Origin: an uncultured Oscillospiraceae bacterium
GTDB taxonomy: Bacteria > Bacillota > Clostridia > Oscillospirales > Oscillospiraceae
Assembly (NCBI GenBank): GCA_910585265.1
Contig: CAJUCA010000059.1
Location: forward strand, 1 to 17,930
Direction of reading: 5' to 3'
DNA length: 17,930 nucleotides
The notes under the pieces are model-generated. The model made no database searches. It was not told the DNA's origin and saw only the letters and a program-made list of their open reading frames with translations. A program made the position numbers and the translations under genes. This document shows positions 6,146 to 14,982 of the stretch, in pieces (positions within the stretch are counted from its first letter, which is position 1; each line of letters begins with the position of its first letter).

Positions 6146-6181
6146 AAAGGGCAAGGCACGTCTATTCATGCCTTGCCCTTT
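6146..6181 (+). terminator. Intrinsic terminator-like hairpin
   Basis: A 13-bp perfect stem, AAAGGGCAAGGCA / TGCCTTGCCCTTT, has a 10-nt loop. It is preceded by an A run, and T-rich bases end the 3' arm. It follows the 15-nt repeat directly and could end transcripts from the RT locus or a lost gene. It may also work on the minus strand because the A run becomes T. Confidence 0.55.
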
Positions 6182-6897
6182 ATCATCCATATCGTGCCGA
6201 GGCGGGTGTTATCGTCCAGACCTCAAAAGTAGTAAACAGGTAGTACATTTGCGGGGGTATCTGCTGAAAGTCCAGATATATCAACCATTTTCAAGGACAG
6301 AATATATACTTCCATGGCACACAAACAAGATTTTTGTCATCGCTCACACACTCCGAAGCCTTATTTTTGTCAGTATAGCACACATTCAGCACTAAGTCGA
6401 GGGGGACTTTCCCTTGGGCTAAAGATGCGCCGTGCTCTGCCAATTCCAGCTTTCCCCATCCGAATTGGCACGCTGCCCAAATATATCATTTGATTGTGCA
6501 CGCCTATCGGTCCGCGAGAAATCGGAATGATAAGAAAGAAATCGTGCAAGAATCGTTTATCGCAGGCTTGGTTAGGATCGAATCGTTTCTTGGGAGCGAA
6601 AACCAACTAAACTGGACAAAAGCCTGTGTTCACAGGGTAAAAGGGCTAACATGAAGGCATGGAAGAAAAAGAGTGAGTGTCGGCTATGTGGCTAACAAAA
6701 TTGGCACCTTCCAGATCGTCCCACCACCCGTCGCGGAGACATTCCCTATTTTACCATCGGCTCTCCAACAGCGGCCACGCCGCCAAAGCGAGCAGCGGAA
6801 GCCAAGGTTCTAACCACCCTGGCTTCCGCCGCTCCATGCTTTTCCGTCTAATTCAATTTTTCCCGGCCCCTCTCCCGGAGCCCGCTTGTCCCGCCGC

Positions 6898-9576
6898 TCA
6901 ATCCGTCCCACCGGACCCGGAAGCCTCATCCTTTCTCATGAACATCAGCCCAAACGATCCAGAACCACAGTTGCTGGCGATGGCGGACGACGCCTTTTGC
7001 AGATAGACCCGCTCAAAGGTACAATGCTGCCGCACCAGGTTCTGGATATATTGAAGCTTTTTCTCATCCAGTCCGGCGTAGGTGATGAACAGAACGCGCC
7101 GGTCGATGCTTCTGGTCTCCTGGAGCACCTTTCTGACGTATTTCTTCGCGATGCGCGGAAAGTCGCCCACCTCCATGCTGCCCACCACCATCTTGCTCTT
7201 TCGCAGCACAAGAATCGGGTGGAGCAGCAGCGCGTCGCACAAAACCTGTATCCGCTTTGATATCCGCCCGGCCTGGCACAACATATGGGTGCTGTTGATG
7301 ATAAAAGCCGATGAGATAAAACGCTCCGCGCGCTCCACCGCCGCCACAATCTCCGCCTTCCCGGCGTGATTTTCCGCCAGCTGCGCCGCCCAGAGCACCG
7401 ACAGGCCCATGCCGCTGGACAGATGCCCGGAGTCCATCACCGTAACATTGTCGAAGGACTTCGCGGCCTCCAGAGCGTTTTGATATCCCGCGCTGACGTG
7501 TTTGGCCATGCTGATGTGGATCACATTCTGGGCCTCCGTCAGCTTTTCCGCGAAAAACCGCTCGTAATCCTCTACCTCCGGGGGCCGGGACTCCCCCTTC
7601 CTCCCCTGGGCCATGTGGGCCAGCAGCTCATCCGGCTGCAGCTCCAGTCCGTCCAGGAAACGGCCCGCCTCCGTGTGAACATAGTAAGGACAGACCGAGA
7701 CATCCAACTCCTTGAGCAGCGTTTCCGGCAGGTCGCACACACTGTCCGTAGTGATCAGAATGAACCGCCGCTTCACCTGTTCGAAAATCAGGACATCCTT
7801 TTCTATGCTGGGCTGTCCCGCCTCCTCACACAGGCTCACCAGCTTTTTGGGCAGAACGCTGAGCACCGCCGCCTCCAAAAGCGCGCCGCCCACCGGCTTG
7901 GCCAGATAGCCGCTGAACCCCTCCTTCTTGTAGAGAAGCTGGTTGTCGCTGCCCGCGTTGGCGGTCAGGGCCACCACGGGCACGTCCTGGCACAGCCCGC
8001 CCGGCTGCTCCCGCAGGGCGCGGAGGCACTCGATCCCGTCCATTTCCGGCATCATGTGATCCATCAGAATGCAGTCATAGTGGTGGATCTGGGTCAGCCT
8101 GAGGCATTCCGCCCCGCTGGACGCGGTGTCGATCTGGATTTTCGTCTCCGCCAGCAGCTTGGTCACCACCATCAGGTTCATATCGTTGTCGTCCACCACC
8201 AGGATGTGGGCGTCCGGAGCCTCAAAGCTCTGCCGGTAGGGCCCGTCGCTTTTGGCCCGGGTCCGGGTGGCCAGGGTAAAGGTGCCCAGCTCCTTGTCGT
8301 CCACAATGTCCTGCTCCAGCGACACAATAAATTTGGAACCCTTGGTGTAGACGCTGTTCACGCTGATCTCGCCGCCCATCAGCTTCACCAGCTGCTGGAC
8401 AATGCTCAGGCCAAGGCCAGTTCCCTCGATATGGCGGTTTTTCTCCTCATCCACCCGCTGGAAGGCGTCAAATATGTAGGGGATGTTCTCCTTTTTCACC
8501 CCTTGCCCCGTGTCCTCCACGGAGTACCAGACCAGCACCCGGTTGACGCTCTTGCGCTCGCAGCGGACAGAGAGCGTCACCGATCCCTCGCTGGTGTACT
8601 TCACCGCGTTGTTCAGGAGGTTGATCAAAATCTGCTTGATGCGCACCTCGTCCCCGCAGAGCATACTTGGAATGGAGGGGTCTACATGGAGCTTGAATTC
8701 CAGCCCCTTTTCCCTGGCCTTCACCCAGATCATATTGACAATCTCGGAAAACAGAGTCCCCGTCTCATAGGCGGCGTTGACAATCTCCATCTTTCCCGAC
8801 TTGATCTTGGAGATATCCAGGATGTCGTTGATCAGCGTGAGCAGCAGCTTGCTGGCCCCCTGAATGTTCCGGGCGTTCTCCGCCACGTCCTCCGGGATAT
8901 CGCCCCGCAGCGTGATCTCGTTCAACCCGATGATGGTGTTGATGGGGGTGCGGATCTCGTGGCTCATGCTGGAAAAGAAGTTGTTCTCCGCCTGATTCAG
9001 CTCCTCGATCTCCTTTTTCTGCTGCTGGGAAAGGGCGTTTTCCTCCTCATACATCCGGTTCAGGAACATGAGCAGCACGCTGATGAGCATACCCACCATA
9101 ATCATGGAGAACGCGGAGTCAAAGAAGGAACGCTGCTGGGAATTTATGGCGGCGATGTCCGGATAATAGAGGGCGATGCCGTAGCAAAGCAGCGTCTCCG
9201 CCGTGCACAGTCCGAAAAATACGGCCATGCGCTTCCCATGGAGGGTGATGCACACATAGATGAAGCAGAGCACAAACCACTCCGGCACGCCGCTGTAAAA
9301 CCCGCCCGCGGAAAAGAAGGTGAAGGGGAACAGGGCCAGCATCAGCACCACAATGGCTGTAGCCCCCGCCTCAACGCGCCCCTTCCGGATGCTGATCTTT
9401 ACGATCGCCGCCATGGCCAGCAGGCTGGCCAACAGGATCGCGATGTTCAAAAGCCGTCTGCCCATCGGCAGGGTAAATACCAGCGCGATCATACAAACCA
9501 AAGTGACAATGCGGAACATACGCTCGCGCATACTGATCCGGTGGTCCAGGATAATTTCAAACCATTTTTTTATCAC
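6898..9576 (-). CDS. Hybrid histidine kinase-receiver fused to a complete DegV domain
   Basis: An 892-aa protein. Six hydrophobic segments (about 23-40, 43-62, 72-90, 98-112, 117-137, 153-172) lead into a short coiled stretch. HisKA follows with His206 (FFSSMSHEIRTPIN), then HATPase with Asn323 (LLNNAVKYT), G1 DTGQG at 355 and G2 EGTGLGLS at 384-391. The receiver (about 456-577) has an acidic pair at 462-463, phospho-acceptor Asp506 (CILMDHMMP), Thr538 and Lys560. Residues 603-881 form a full-length DegV fold: TTDSVCDLP at the start, a SAGYQNA segment in place of the usual SGTYQSA, VMDSGHLSSGMGL, QAGRISK and the end GSGSFGLMF. DegV/FakB proteins bind fatty acids and pass them to a FakA kinase. 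Here the domain is a C-terminal cytoplasmic module of a kinase, so lipid sensing or a lipid-gated phosphorelay is an inference. The start chosen is GTG 9576 after GGGAGG; an ATG at 9621 has no ribosome site. It is the last gene of a three-gene operon. Confidence 0.85.
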   Translation of the reverse strand: MIKKWFEIILDHRISMRERMFRIVTLVCMIALVFTLPMGRRLLNIAILLASLLAMAAIVKISIRKGRVEAGATAIVVLMLALFPFTFFSAGGFYSGVPEWFVLCFIYVCITLHGKRMAVFFGLCTAETLLCYGIALYYPDIAAINSQQRSFFDSAFSMIMVGMLISVLLMFLNRMYEEENALSQQQKKEIEELNQAENNFFSSMSHEIRTPINTIIGLNEITLRGDIPEDVAENARNIQGASKLLLTLINDILDISKIKSGKMEIVNAAYETGTLFSEIVNMIWVKAREKGLEFKLHVDPSIPSMLCGDEVRIKQILINLLNNAVKYTSEGSVTLSVRCERKSVNRVLVWYSVEDTGQGVKKENIPYIFDAFQRVDEEKNRHIEGTGLGLSIVQQLVKLMGGEISVNSVYTKGSKFIVSLEQDIVDDKELGTFTLATRTRAKSDGPYRQSFEAPDAHILVVDDNDMNLMVVTKLLAETKIQIDTASSGAECLRLTQIHHYDCILMDHMMPEMDGIECLRALREQPGGLCQDVPVVALTANAGSDNQLLYKKEGFSGYLAKPVGGALLEAAVLSVLPKKLVSLCEEAGQPSIEKDVLIFEQVKRRFILITTDSVCDLPETLLKELDVSVCPYYVHTEAGRFLDGLELQPDELLAHMAQGRKGESRPPEVEDYERFFAEKLTEAQNVIHISMAKHVSAGYQNALEAAKSFDNVTVMDSGHLSSGMGLSVLWAAQLAENHAGKAEIVAAVERAERFISSAFIINSTHMLCQAGRISKRIQVLCDALLLHPILVLRKSKMVVGSMEVGDFPRIAKKYVRKVLQETRSIDRRVLFITYAGLDEKKLQYIQNLVRQHCTFERVYLQKASSAIASNCGSGSFGLMFMRKDEASGSGGTD

Positions 9577-9624
9577 GCGGCCTCCCGCTCCTTTCCGTGC
9601 CCGCGATTCTCCCGGGGCCATGGG

Positions 9625-12138
9625 CTATATTCCGGCCAGCTGCCCACAGAGCTCCTCGTATGCGTTCATCAGTGCCCCGTGATGCGCCTGGATGAAGTCC
9701 CCGTCCCCTCGTTTTCCCGCCAGCTCCAGCTCCTTTGCCTGGGCGGAGAGGGCCTCCGCGCCAATGGTCAGCGAGGTGCTTTTCAGCGCGTGGACCTTCA
9801 CGGCGTACTCCCCCCAGTCGGCGGCGGCAAAGAGGGCCTCAATCTCCGCCCTTTTCCCGCCCCCCTGGGCCTGGAACATCCGCAGCATATCCTTGAAAAA
9901 GTCCTCGTCGCCGCCGCAGTAGTTCAAGCCCAGCTCCACATTGACGCCGGCCCAGGCCAGCCGGTCATAGGAGGCCGCCGGCGCGGCCGCTGCGGGCGGG
10001 GCCGGGGTGTCCCCCGGTTCCGCGGGCGGCTCCGCCTGTCCTGGGGCCGCCTGGCTGGCGTCCTCCTCCGGGCTCCCCTCCACATATTGGATGCTGCGGG
10101 TGGGCAGCACCCGCCGCAGCACCCGCTCCAGAACGGTACGCTCGATGGGCTTGGGGACGAACTCCGTAAATCCCTCGCCCCGGAACATCTCCCGCGCGCC
10201 GCTGACGGTGTTGGCGGTCAGGGCGATCACCGGAAGATCCTTATAGGCACCGTTCTGGAGCTCCCGGATTTTTTTCAGAGTCTGGACGCCGTCAAATCCC
10301 GGCATCATGTGATCCAGGAACACAATGTCATAGGGAACGCTGTCACACAGCGTCACCGCGCCCCGGCCGCTGAGGCAGGTATCCACCATGATCCCATAGC
10401 TGCCCAGAACGCCCTTTGCCACCACCAGGTTCATTTCCTCGTCGTCCACCACCAGTGCCCGAACGCCGGAACAGGTGAAGGGCTTCCGGCCCGCGGCCTG
10501 GGCCTCCGCGAAGCCCCGGGCCCCCAGCTCCCCGTTGAGCAGGTTGGCCACGGACAGGGCCGAGAAGGGCTTGTGGATCAGGAACAGGTTGCTCTCGCTG
10601 TCCAGCATAAACTCTTTTTCCGCGATCACGACAACCTGGAGCGTCACCGCCAGCTCCTCGTAATACGCCCGGTTTTCCTCGTATTCCGACTGGGCGATGA
10701 ACACGTGGGTCAGCTCATGGTCCCGCTGCAATTTGAGCAGTCCATCAAAATTGTGGGCCTGGTATCCCGTAATGCCCAGTCCCTCCACCAGATTCCAGAT
10801 CAGGCCGTCATAATATCCCCGGACCTCGTCGCAGCTGTACCGCTCCGGGCGGAAATAGCACGCAATCCGCAGCAGCTCCGGGTGGTTGACCGCGATACAG
10901 GGGCCTTTGTCCGCCACGCCCTGGGGAATCGCGATGTGGGCGTTCAGGCCCCGGTTCTCCTTGCTCTCAAAATGGATAAAGCCGCCCATGGCGTTCAGCA
11001 GACCCCGGGCGATGGGCAGCCCCAGCCCCAGCCCGCCCACAAAGTGGCTGCTTCCGGAGTCGGCCTGGTAAAAATCGTCATACATCTGGAGCATTTGGGA
11101 GTCCGTCATGCCGATTCCCGTGTCCCGTATGTCGATAATCAGATTGATGCCGTACTCCTCCGGCCGGTAGCCGATGCGGATGTTGACGCCGCCCTCCTCC
11201 GTAAATTTGATGGAGTTCTCCACCAAAATCTTCAGCACATGGGAGATTTTCTCCGCGTCCCCCACCAGAACCGACGGCACTTTGGGGTCGATGTCAAACA
11301 CAATCTCCAAATGCTGCAAATTGCTTTGCAGGGCTGTCATGGTGATGACGTCGTTCAGCACCGAGGTAATCATGTACTCCTCCTTGGCCGACGTCATGGT
11401 GCCCTCTACGATCTCGGTGTAGTCCAGCATATTGTTGATCTGGTTGGACAGGCGTTTTCCCGCCATCTTGATGGACGTCATGTCCTCCCAGATATCCGGG
11501 GAGATCTCCCGCCCCAAGGCCACCTCGCTGATGCCGATCACCATATTGATCGGCGTGCGCAGCTCGTGGGACACATTGGACAAAAAGACAGCGTTCTGCT
11601 TTCCCGCCGTCTCCAGCTGGTTGAGCATATGGTCGTACCACTTCCGCTGGGCAGCCCGCCGCCTGATCCAGTACCCCGCCAGGGCCGCCCCGCCAAAGGT
11701 CATAACAGCACCAAGTCCCAGGCGAAAGGCATCCTGGAACTCGATATTGTGAGAGAGCGTATGGAGGATCAGGGCGTGGTATAGCAGGGCCAGCACGTAC
11801 ACAGCCTGAACCACATACAAGATCCACGCTTTGTTCAGCATAAACAGAGCCAAAATGATAACGCAGGCCAGGGCGGGTATGTCGTAGAGGCTGACCTCAT
11901 GGACGCTGAAGAAAAAGAACTCCGCCAGTACCAGTCCAACGCACAGGTTTTCATAAAGTGCGTCGGAGCCAATCTTGGCGATGTGCAGCAGCCACACGCT
12001 GAAACAGCCGATCACTATCAGCGGGACGGTCCAGAGCTCCCAGGCCATCACCGCCGTGATCAGTGCCAGCATCCCGCTGAACGTCGTTGTGATCACGGCA
12101 AGCAGCAAGTGTCTGCTTGTCTGCTCCTCCGCCTTCAT
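9625..12138 (-). CDS. Hybrid histidine kinase with degenerate receiver, receiver and HPt domains
   Basis: An 837-aa protein. Six membrane helices (about 10-31, 36-53, 62-78, 87-102, 105-125, 138-156) precede HisKA with His191 (FLSNVSHELRTPIN). HATPase carries Asn308, G1 DTGIGM (339-344) and G2 GGLGLGL (368-374). Residues about 412-535 look like a receiver that has lost its phospho-acceptor Asp (THVFIAQSEYEEN) but keeps the late lysine (IHKPF, Lys523). A normal receiver follows (about 559-680) with Asp565/566, phospho-acceptor Asp609 (VFLDHMMP), Thr641 and Lys663. A Pro/Ala-rich linker (about 699-723) connects to an HPt domain with His783 (VHALKSTS). This is a complete His-Asp-His relay in one chain. 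The start overlaps the stop of the upstream receiver gene by ATGA, so the two are translationally coupled. The HPt could also hand phosphate to the single receiver or to the DegV-linked kinase. The signal is unknown. Confidence 0.9.
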   Translation of the reverse strand: MKAEEQTSRHLLLAVITTTFSGMLALITAVMAWELWTVPLIVIGCFSVWLLHIAKIGSDALYENLCVGLVLAEFFFFSVHEVSLYDIPALACVIILALFMLNKAWILYVVQAVYVLALLYHALILHTLSHNIEFQDAFRLGLGAVMTFGGAALAGYWIRRRAAQRKWYDHMLNQLETAGKQNAVFLSNVSHELRTPINMVIGISEVALGREISPDIWEDMTSIKMAGKRLSNQINNMLDYTEIVEGTMTSAKEEYMITSVLNDVITMTALQSNLQHLEIVFDIDPKVPSVLVGDAEKISHVLKILVENSIKFTEEGGVNIRIGYRPEEYGINLIIDIRDTGIGMTDSQMLQMYDDFYQADSGSSHFVGGLGLGLPIARGLLNAMGGFIHFESKENRGLNAHIAIPQGVADKGPCIAVNHPELLRIACYFRPERYSCDEVRGYYDGLIWNLVEGLGITGYQAHNFDGLLKLQRDHELTHVFIAQSEYEENRAYYEELAVTLQVVVIAEKEFMLDSESNLFLIHKPFSALSVANLLNGELGARGFAEAQAAGRKPFTCSGVRALVVDDEEMNLVVAKGVLGSYGIMVDTCLSGRGAVTLCDSVPYDIVFLDHMMPGFDGVQTLKKIRELQNGAYKDLPVIALTANTVSGAREMFRGEGFTEFVPKPIERTVLERVLRRVLPTRSIQYVEGSPEEDASQAAPGQAEPPAEPGDTPAPPAAAAPAASYDRLAWAGVNVELGLNYCGGDEDFFKDMLRMFQAQGGGKRAEIEALFAAADWGEYAVKVHALKSTSLTIGAEALSAQAKELELAGKRGDGDFIQAHHGALMNAYEELCGQLAGI

Positions 12139-12497
12139 CGCTTTTCCAGTACCTGCGAGATCCGCAGTATCAGCTCCTGGGGCGGGAAGGGCTTTTTCAG
12201 GTAATTCACCGCGCCAAGCCGAATGGCACTGACCACATCGTCCTCCTGGCCCGATGCCGTCAGAAAGATCACGGGCGTGTCCGGGGCAAACTCCTTCATG
12301 CGCTCAAAGGTCTCGAAGCCGTTCATTCTCGGCATCTCGATATCCAAAAGCACCAAATCCATCTGTTCGCGTTTCATGGTATCCAGGGCCTCTACCCCGG
12401 AGCTGGCGAAAAACACGTCGTACTCAGTCCTCAGGATTTTCTTGATCCTCATCAGATTCATATCGTCATCGTCAACGGCCAACACACGTTTCAGCAT
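12135..12497 (-). CDS. Stand-alone CheY-like receiver protein
   Basis: A 120-aa single receiver domain. It has the acidic cluster VDDDDMN (8-14), phospho-acceptor Asp52 (LVLLDIEMPRMNG), Thr80 (VIFLTAS) and Lys102 (NYLKKPFPP). Nothing follows the receiver fold, so it has no DNA-binding or enzymatic output domain. The start is ATG 12497, with GGGAGG 8 nt upstream; longer in-frame starts lack ribosome sites. It is the first gene of the operon and overlaps the HPt-bearing hybrid kinase by 4 nt, so it is probably a shuttle or acceptor in that phosphorelay. Similar single receivers act as phosphate carriers (Spo0F-like) or bind a target protein; which applies here cannot be told. Confidence 0.9.
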   Translation of the reverse strand: MLKRVLAVDDDDMNLMRIKKILRTEYDVFFASSGVEALDTMKREQMDLVLLDIEMPRMNGFETFERMKEFAPDTPVIFLTASGQEDDVVSAIRLGAVNYLKKPFPPQELILRISQVLEKR

Positions 12498-12546
12498 TGC
12501 AATGTCCTCCCAGTTCATAGTCAGGTTTGTTCCAACCCTTGGCCCT

Positions 12547-12575
12547 ATTCTAAATGATGGACTTGAGAAAATCAA
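12547..12575 (-). promoter_or_regulatory. Promoter of the phosphorelay operon
   Basis: On the minus strand, TTGATT (12570-12575) and TAGAAT (12547-12552) are separated by exactly 17 nt, giving a start near 12540 and a leader of about 43 nt. The remaining gap to the helicase gene end (12576-12789) shows no gene or clear terminator. Confidence 0.7.
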
Positions 12576-12789
12576 GGATAATTGTGTGCGTTTTTGTTTT
12601 GTTTGGCTTTACATTTCCTGGAACAGGTCCGTTTAAATTAGTCGCGGGAGGAAAGGTTGAAAAAACAATACAGTTATTGAGCCAGACCACTGGCAATGGC
12701 AGGGTTAATGTTGGCGTTGATTGGATGCTGAGCGCAGTCTGGGTCGCCGTTTGGGTATGAAATCCTTTGCGCCTCAACGCAGGGCGGAT

Positions 12790-14940
12790 CTACTCCATTC
12801 CCAACCGATCCTCGGCGCGGAAATGGAGATCCGCCAGCAAAACGGCGGTTTCACGCTCATCCTGCGGTCCCTTCCAGGCAACAACAAATCGGACATTGGC
12901 CGAATTGGGCCGGTATCCCCTCCACCGCAGATCCCTGATTCGGGCGGCACAGGTTCGAGAGAACTTCGCCGCCCGGAAGGGCACTCCACTCACCTGCCCA
13001 ATCAGATAGTCGCCGTCCAGCTCCAGCGAATCTCCACTGTGCAGGCGGAGAATCTGCGCCTTCTTCCCTTTGAAAAAGTCCAGCACCACATCCCTGTGGG
13101 TCAGCTGAAGGGTCAGCTCCGCCGGTGGGGGATAGGCCATTGGATCAGCCCGCACCTCCACTGCCGGAATCCGGCAGGCGTCAAAAATATCCGTATTGCA
13201 GTGAATGTAGAGGTTCTCCTTCGCCCGGGTCATGCCTACATAGAGCTTGCGCCGATCGGCGTCGTTTTCCACAGGGACACGGTCCAGCAGAAGATACACG
13301 CTGCTAAACTCCCGCCCCTTGGCCTTGTGGATGGTAGATACGAAAACAGTCTCCCGGTCACTGGAATAAAAATCCTCATACTGGGAACAACGGATAAACT
13401 CCTCCAGATCGCCGCGGTAACGCCCATAGTTTTTCGCCTGTTCAAATTCGTCCATAAGATTCAGGCAGTTCTCCAGACAGGTGCTGCTCCGGTAGGCTGC
13501 CCGCAACTCGTCCTTTGCCCTGGCCCAGGCCGAATCGCTGATGGCGGCGGCGTGGCCCTGCCGCCTGTCAATGGCCTTGAGAAAAAAGCGTATCTCCGCC
13601 AGATCGTACAGCCGGAAGCCGTCCATGGACTGGATCAGCTTCGCCCGGACTCCATGCCTTGTGAGAAGCCCCACCACCCGCAGGGCCTCCTCGTTAGTAT
13701 TGGTGAGGACGCACGCCGTCCCACTGTGGAAGGTTTTGACGAGCTGCTCCACCACGGGCCGCTCCAGATTCCCTCCGGTGTGGCGGATTATCTGAACCAC
13801 GCCGTTTTCCCGTTGAATCGCCTGGATATCCTTGGCTTTCATCCGTCCCCCAATGGAGTGGACGAAGGTGTTGGCCAGAGCCACGAGATTTTCCCGGCTG
13901 CGGTAGTTTTCTGTCATCTCATACTGCACCGCGCCAAATTCCCGGATCAGCGTGCCCATATATTTGGAGTCAGATCCCCGGAACTCATAGATATTCTGAT
14001 CGTCGTCCCCCACGGCGATCACCCGCATCTCCTCGTTGCGCTTCATCAGGGCCCGAACCAACCGAAACTCGTTTTCATCCATATCCTGCGCTTCGTCAAT
14101 GACCAATACCGTCTTGGCGATGCGGTTTGGCTCCACTCCGCCGCTTTCGATCAGCGCGGCGGCGTCTCGAACCACGTCTTCCACTCCCTCCAGGTTGCCG
14201 ATCTTGCCCAGAAGATCGAAACAATAGGAGTGGAAGGTTTTGATCTCCACAAAATTGGCCGCTCCATCGATAAGCGACACCAGCCGCTTTTTAAATTCCG
14301 TAGCCGCCGCCCGGGAAAAGGTCACCATCAGCAGCTGCTCATGCTTCACATCCTCCAAACTCAGCAGGGAGGCCAGTTTGTGTACCAGCACCCGGGTCTT
14401 TCCGCTGCCGGGCCCAGCCGCCACTACTATGTATCTGGATTCATCGTCGTGGATGATCCGGGATTGGGTTTCGGACAACCCGCCGAACAATTTTTCATAC
14501 CGCTCCGGCGTGATGTTCCGGCTGATCTCCGCCGCCCGCTCGCCCTTGAAATATCTGGCGATGAATTTCCGAAAGTCCATCTGGAAATAGTCCTGAACAA
14601 ATTGCAGCGCCGCATCGTAGTCCCGCACCATCAGGTTGGCGTACTCCCCCACGATATGGATCTGCTGGATCTTCTGCCTGTAATACTCGTTGAGGGTTTT
14701 GTAGTCCTCCTGCTTGTAGCGGATCTTGTTGTCCAGGATCAGCCGTTTGATCTCCAGGCCGTTGTAGAGCACCAGAAAGCCGCCCTCCAGCCGCATTGCA
14801 CCGATTTTCGAGAGGTAGAGCAGGGCATCCTCTACGTCGGACAGGGTGGTCCCGGCCTGGCTGTCCTGGAGCCTGATCTGATCGCAGTATGCCTTGTGCA
14901 GCCCCACCAGGGAAAACTGAACCAGGGCCTGATCCGCCAT
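12790..14940 (-). CDS. UvrD/Rep-like SF1 helicase, C-terminal part of an apparent RecQ-UvrD fusion
   Basis: A 716-aa segment. An N-terminal region of about 150 residues (with QQIHIVGEYANLMVRDYDAAL) precedes the SF1A helicase core. The core has Walker A AAGPGSGKT (174-182), motif Ia LLMVTFSRAAATEF, Walker B VLVIDEAQD with DEAQ at 282-285, motif III GDDDQNIYEFRG (311-322), motif V VSTIHKAKGREF (534-545) and motif VI LYVGMTRAKENL (567-578). A basic C-terminal domain (about 605-716) follows. The nominal start, ATG 14940, has no ribosome site. The same frame is open upstream for 13 further codons to a TAG, beyond which it is the RecQ frame. I read it as the second half of one long gene now separated by a stop codon. 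Alternatives are a real second gene started by coupled reinitiation, readthrough of the TAG, or a sequencing error. Helicase assignment is sure; independent expression is doubtful. Confidence 0.85.
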   Translation of the reverse strand: MADQALVQFSLVGLHKAYCDQIRLQDSQAGTTLSDVEDALLYLSKIGAMRLEGGFLVLYNGLEIKRLILDNKIRYKQEDYKTLNEYYRQKIQQIHIVGEYANLMVRDYDAALQFVQDYFQMDFRKFIARYFKGERAAEISRNITPERYEKLFGGLSETQSRIIHDDESRYIVVAAGPGSGKTRVLVHKLASLLSLEDVKHEQLLMVTFSRAAATEFKKRLVSLIDGAANFVEIKTFHSYCFDLLGKIGNLEGVEDVVRDAAALIESGGVEPNRIAKTVLVIDEAQDMDENEFRLVRALMKRNEEMRVIAVGDDDQNIYEFRGSDSKYMGTLIREFGAVQYEMTENYRSRENLVALANTFVHSIGGRMKAKDIQAIQRENGVVQIIRHTGGNLERPVVEQLVKTFHSGTACVLTNTNEEALRVVGLLTRHGVRAKLIQSMDGFRLYDLAEIRFFLKAIDRRQGHAAAISDSAWARAKDELRAAYRSSTCLENCLNLMDEFEQAKNYGRYRGDLEEFIRCSQYEDFYSSDRETVFVSTIHKAKGREFSSVYLLLDRVPVENDADRRKLYVGMTRAKENLYIHCNTDIFDACRIPAVEVRADPMAYPPPAELTLQLTHRDVVLDFFKGKKAQILRLHSGDSLELDGDYLIGQVSGVPFRAAKFSRTCAARIRDLRWRGYRPNSANVRFVVAWKGPQDERETAVLLADLHFRAEDRLGME

Positions 14941-14979
14941 GGTGACGGTGTCCGCCGCCGATGCCGCCAGCCCGTAGAG

Positions 14980-14982
14980 CTA
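14980..14982 (-). other. In-frame TAG joining the RecQ and UvrD reading frames
   Basis: The codons around it read LCHFILE-TAG-LYGLAASAADTVTM, and the last M is the nominal UvrD start. Removing this one stop gives an uninterrupted frame from 17625 to 12790 (1,611 residues). No ribosome site lies between the two halves. Confidence 0.85.

Larger units (their letters stand above)
5543..6897. other. Gene-free accessory stretch rich in inverted repeats
   Basis: No convincing protein gene is seen in about 1.35 kb. Open frames here lack ribosome sites and recognisable domains, and some run straight through hairpins. The first 640 nt hold at least five inverted repeats (listed separately). From about 6190 to 6790 I see only short unrelated repeats, such as a 9-bp inverted repeat TGCCAATTC/GAATTGGCA (6439-6469). 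Near the right end, a 15-bp stem with one mismatch (6790-6804 with 6820-6834, core GCGGAAGCCA/TGGCTTCCGC) lies 63 nt past the stop of the minus-strand kinase gene. It may stabilise or end that transcript, but it lacks a T run. Confidence 0.55.

Noticed and set aside
5919..6395. Plus-strand open frame of 158 codons in the intergenic region
   Set aside because: No ribosome site and no recognisable domain. It passes through several hairpins and a terminator. Only the short FPT/YPT repeat within it is of note.
6600..6720. Possible insertion-sequence end or transposase start near the AACTGGACAAAA sequence
   Set aside because: No matching opposite end, no target duplication and no transposase reading frame could be found.
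7366..11784. Plus-strand open frame of 1,472 codons opposite the two hybrid kinases
   Set aside because: It runs antisense to two proteins with full catalytic motifs. Its sequence is rich in His, Gln, Arg and Pro with no recognisable domain, and there is no ribosome site. GC-rich third positions of the real genes explain it.
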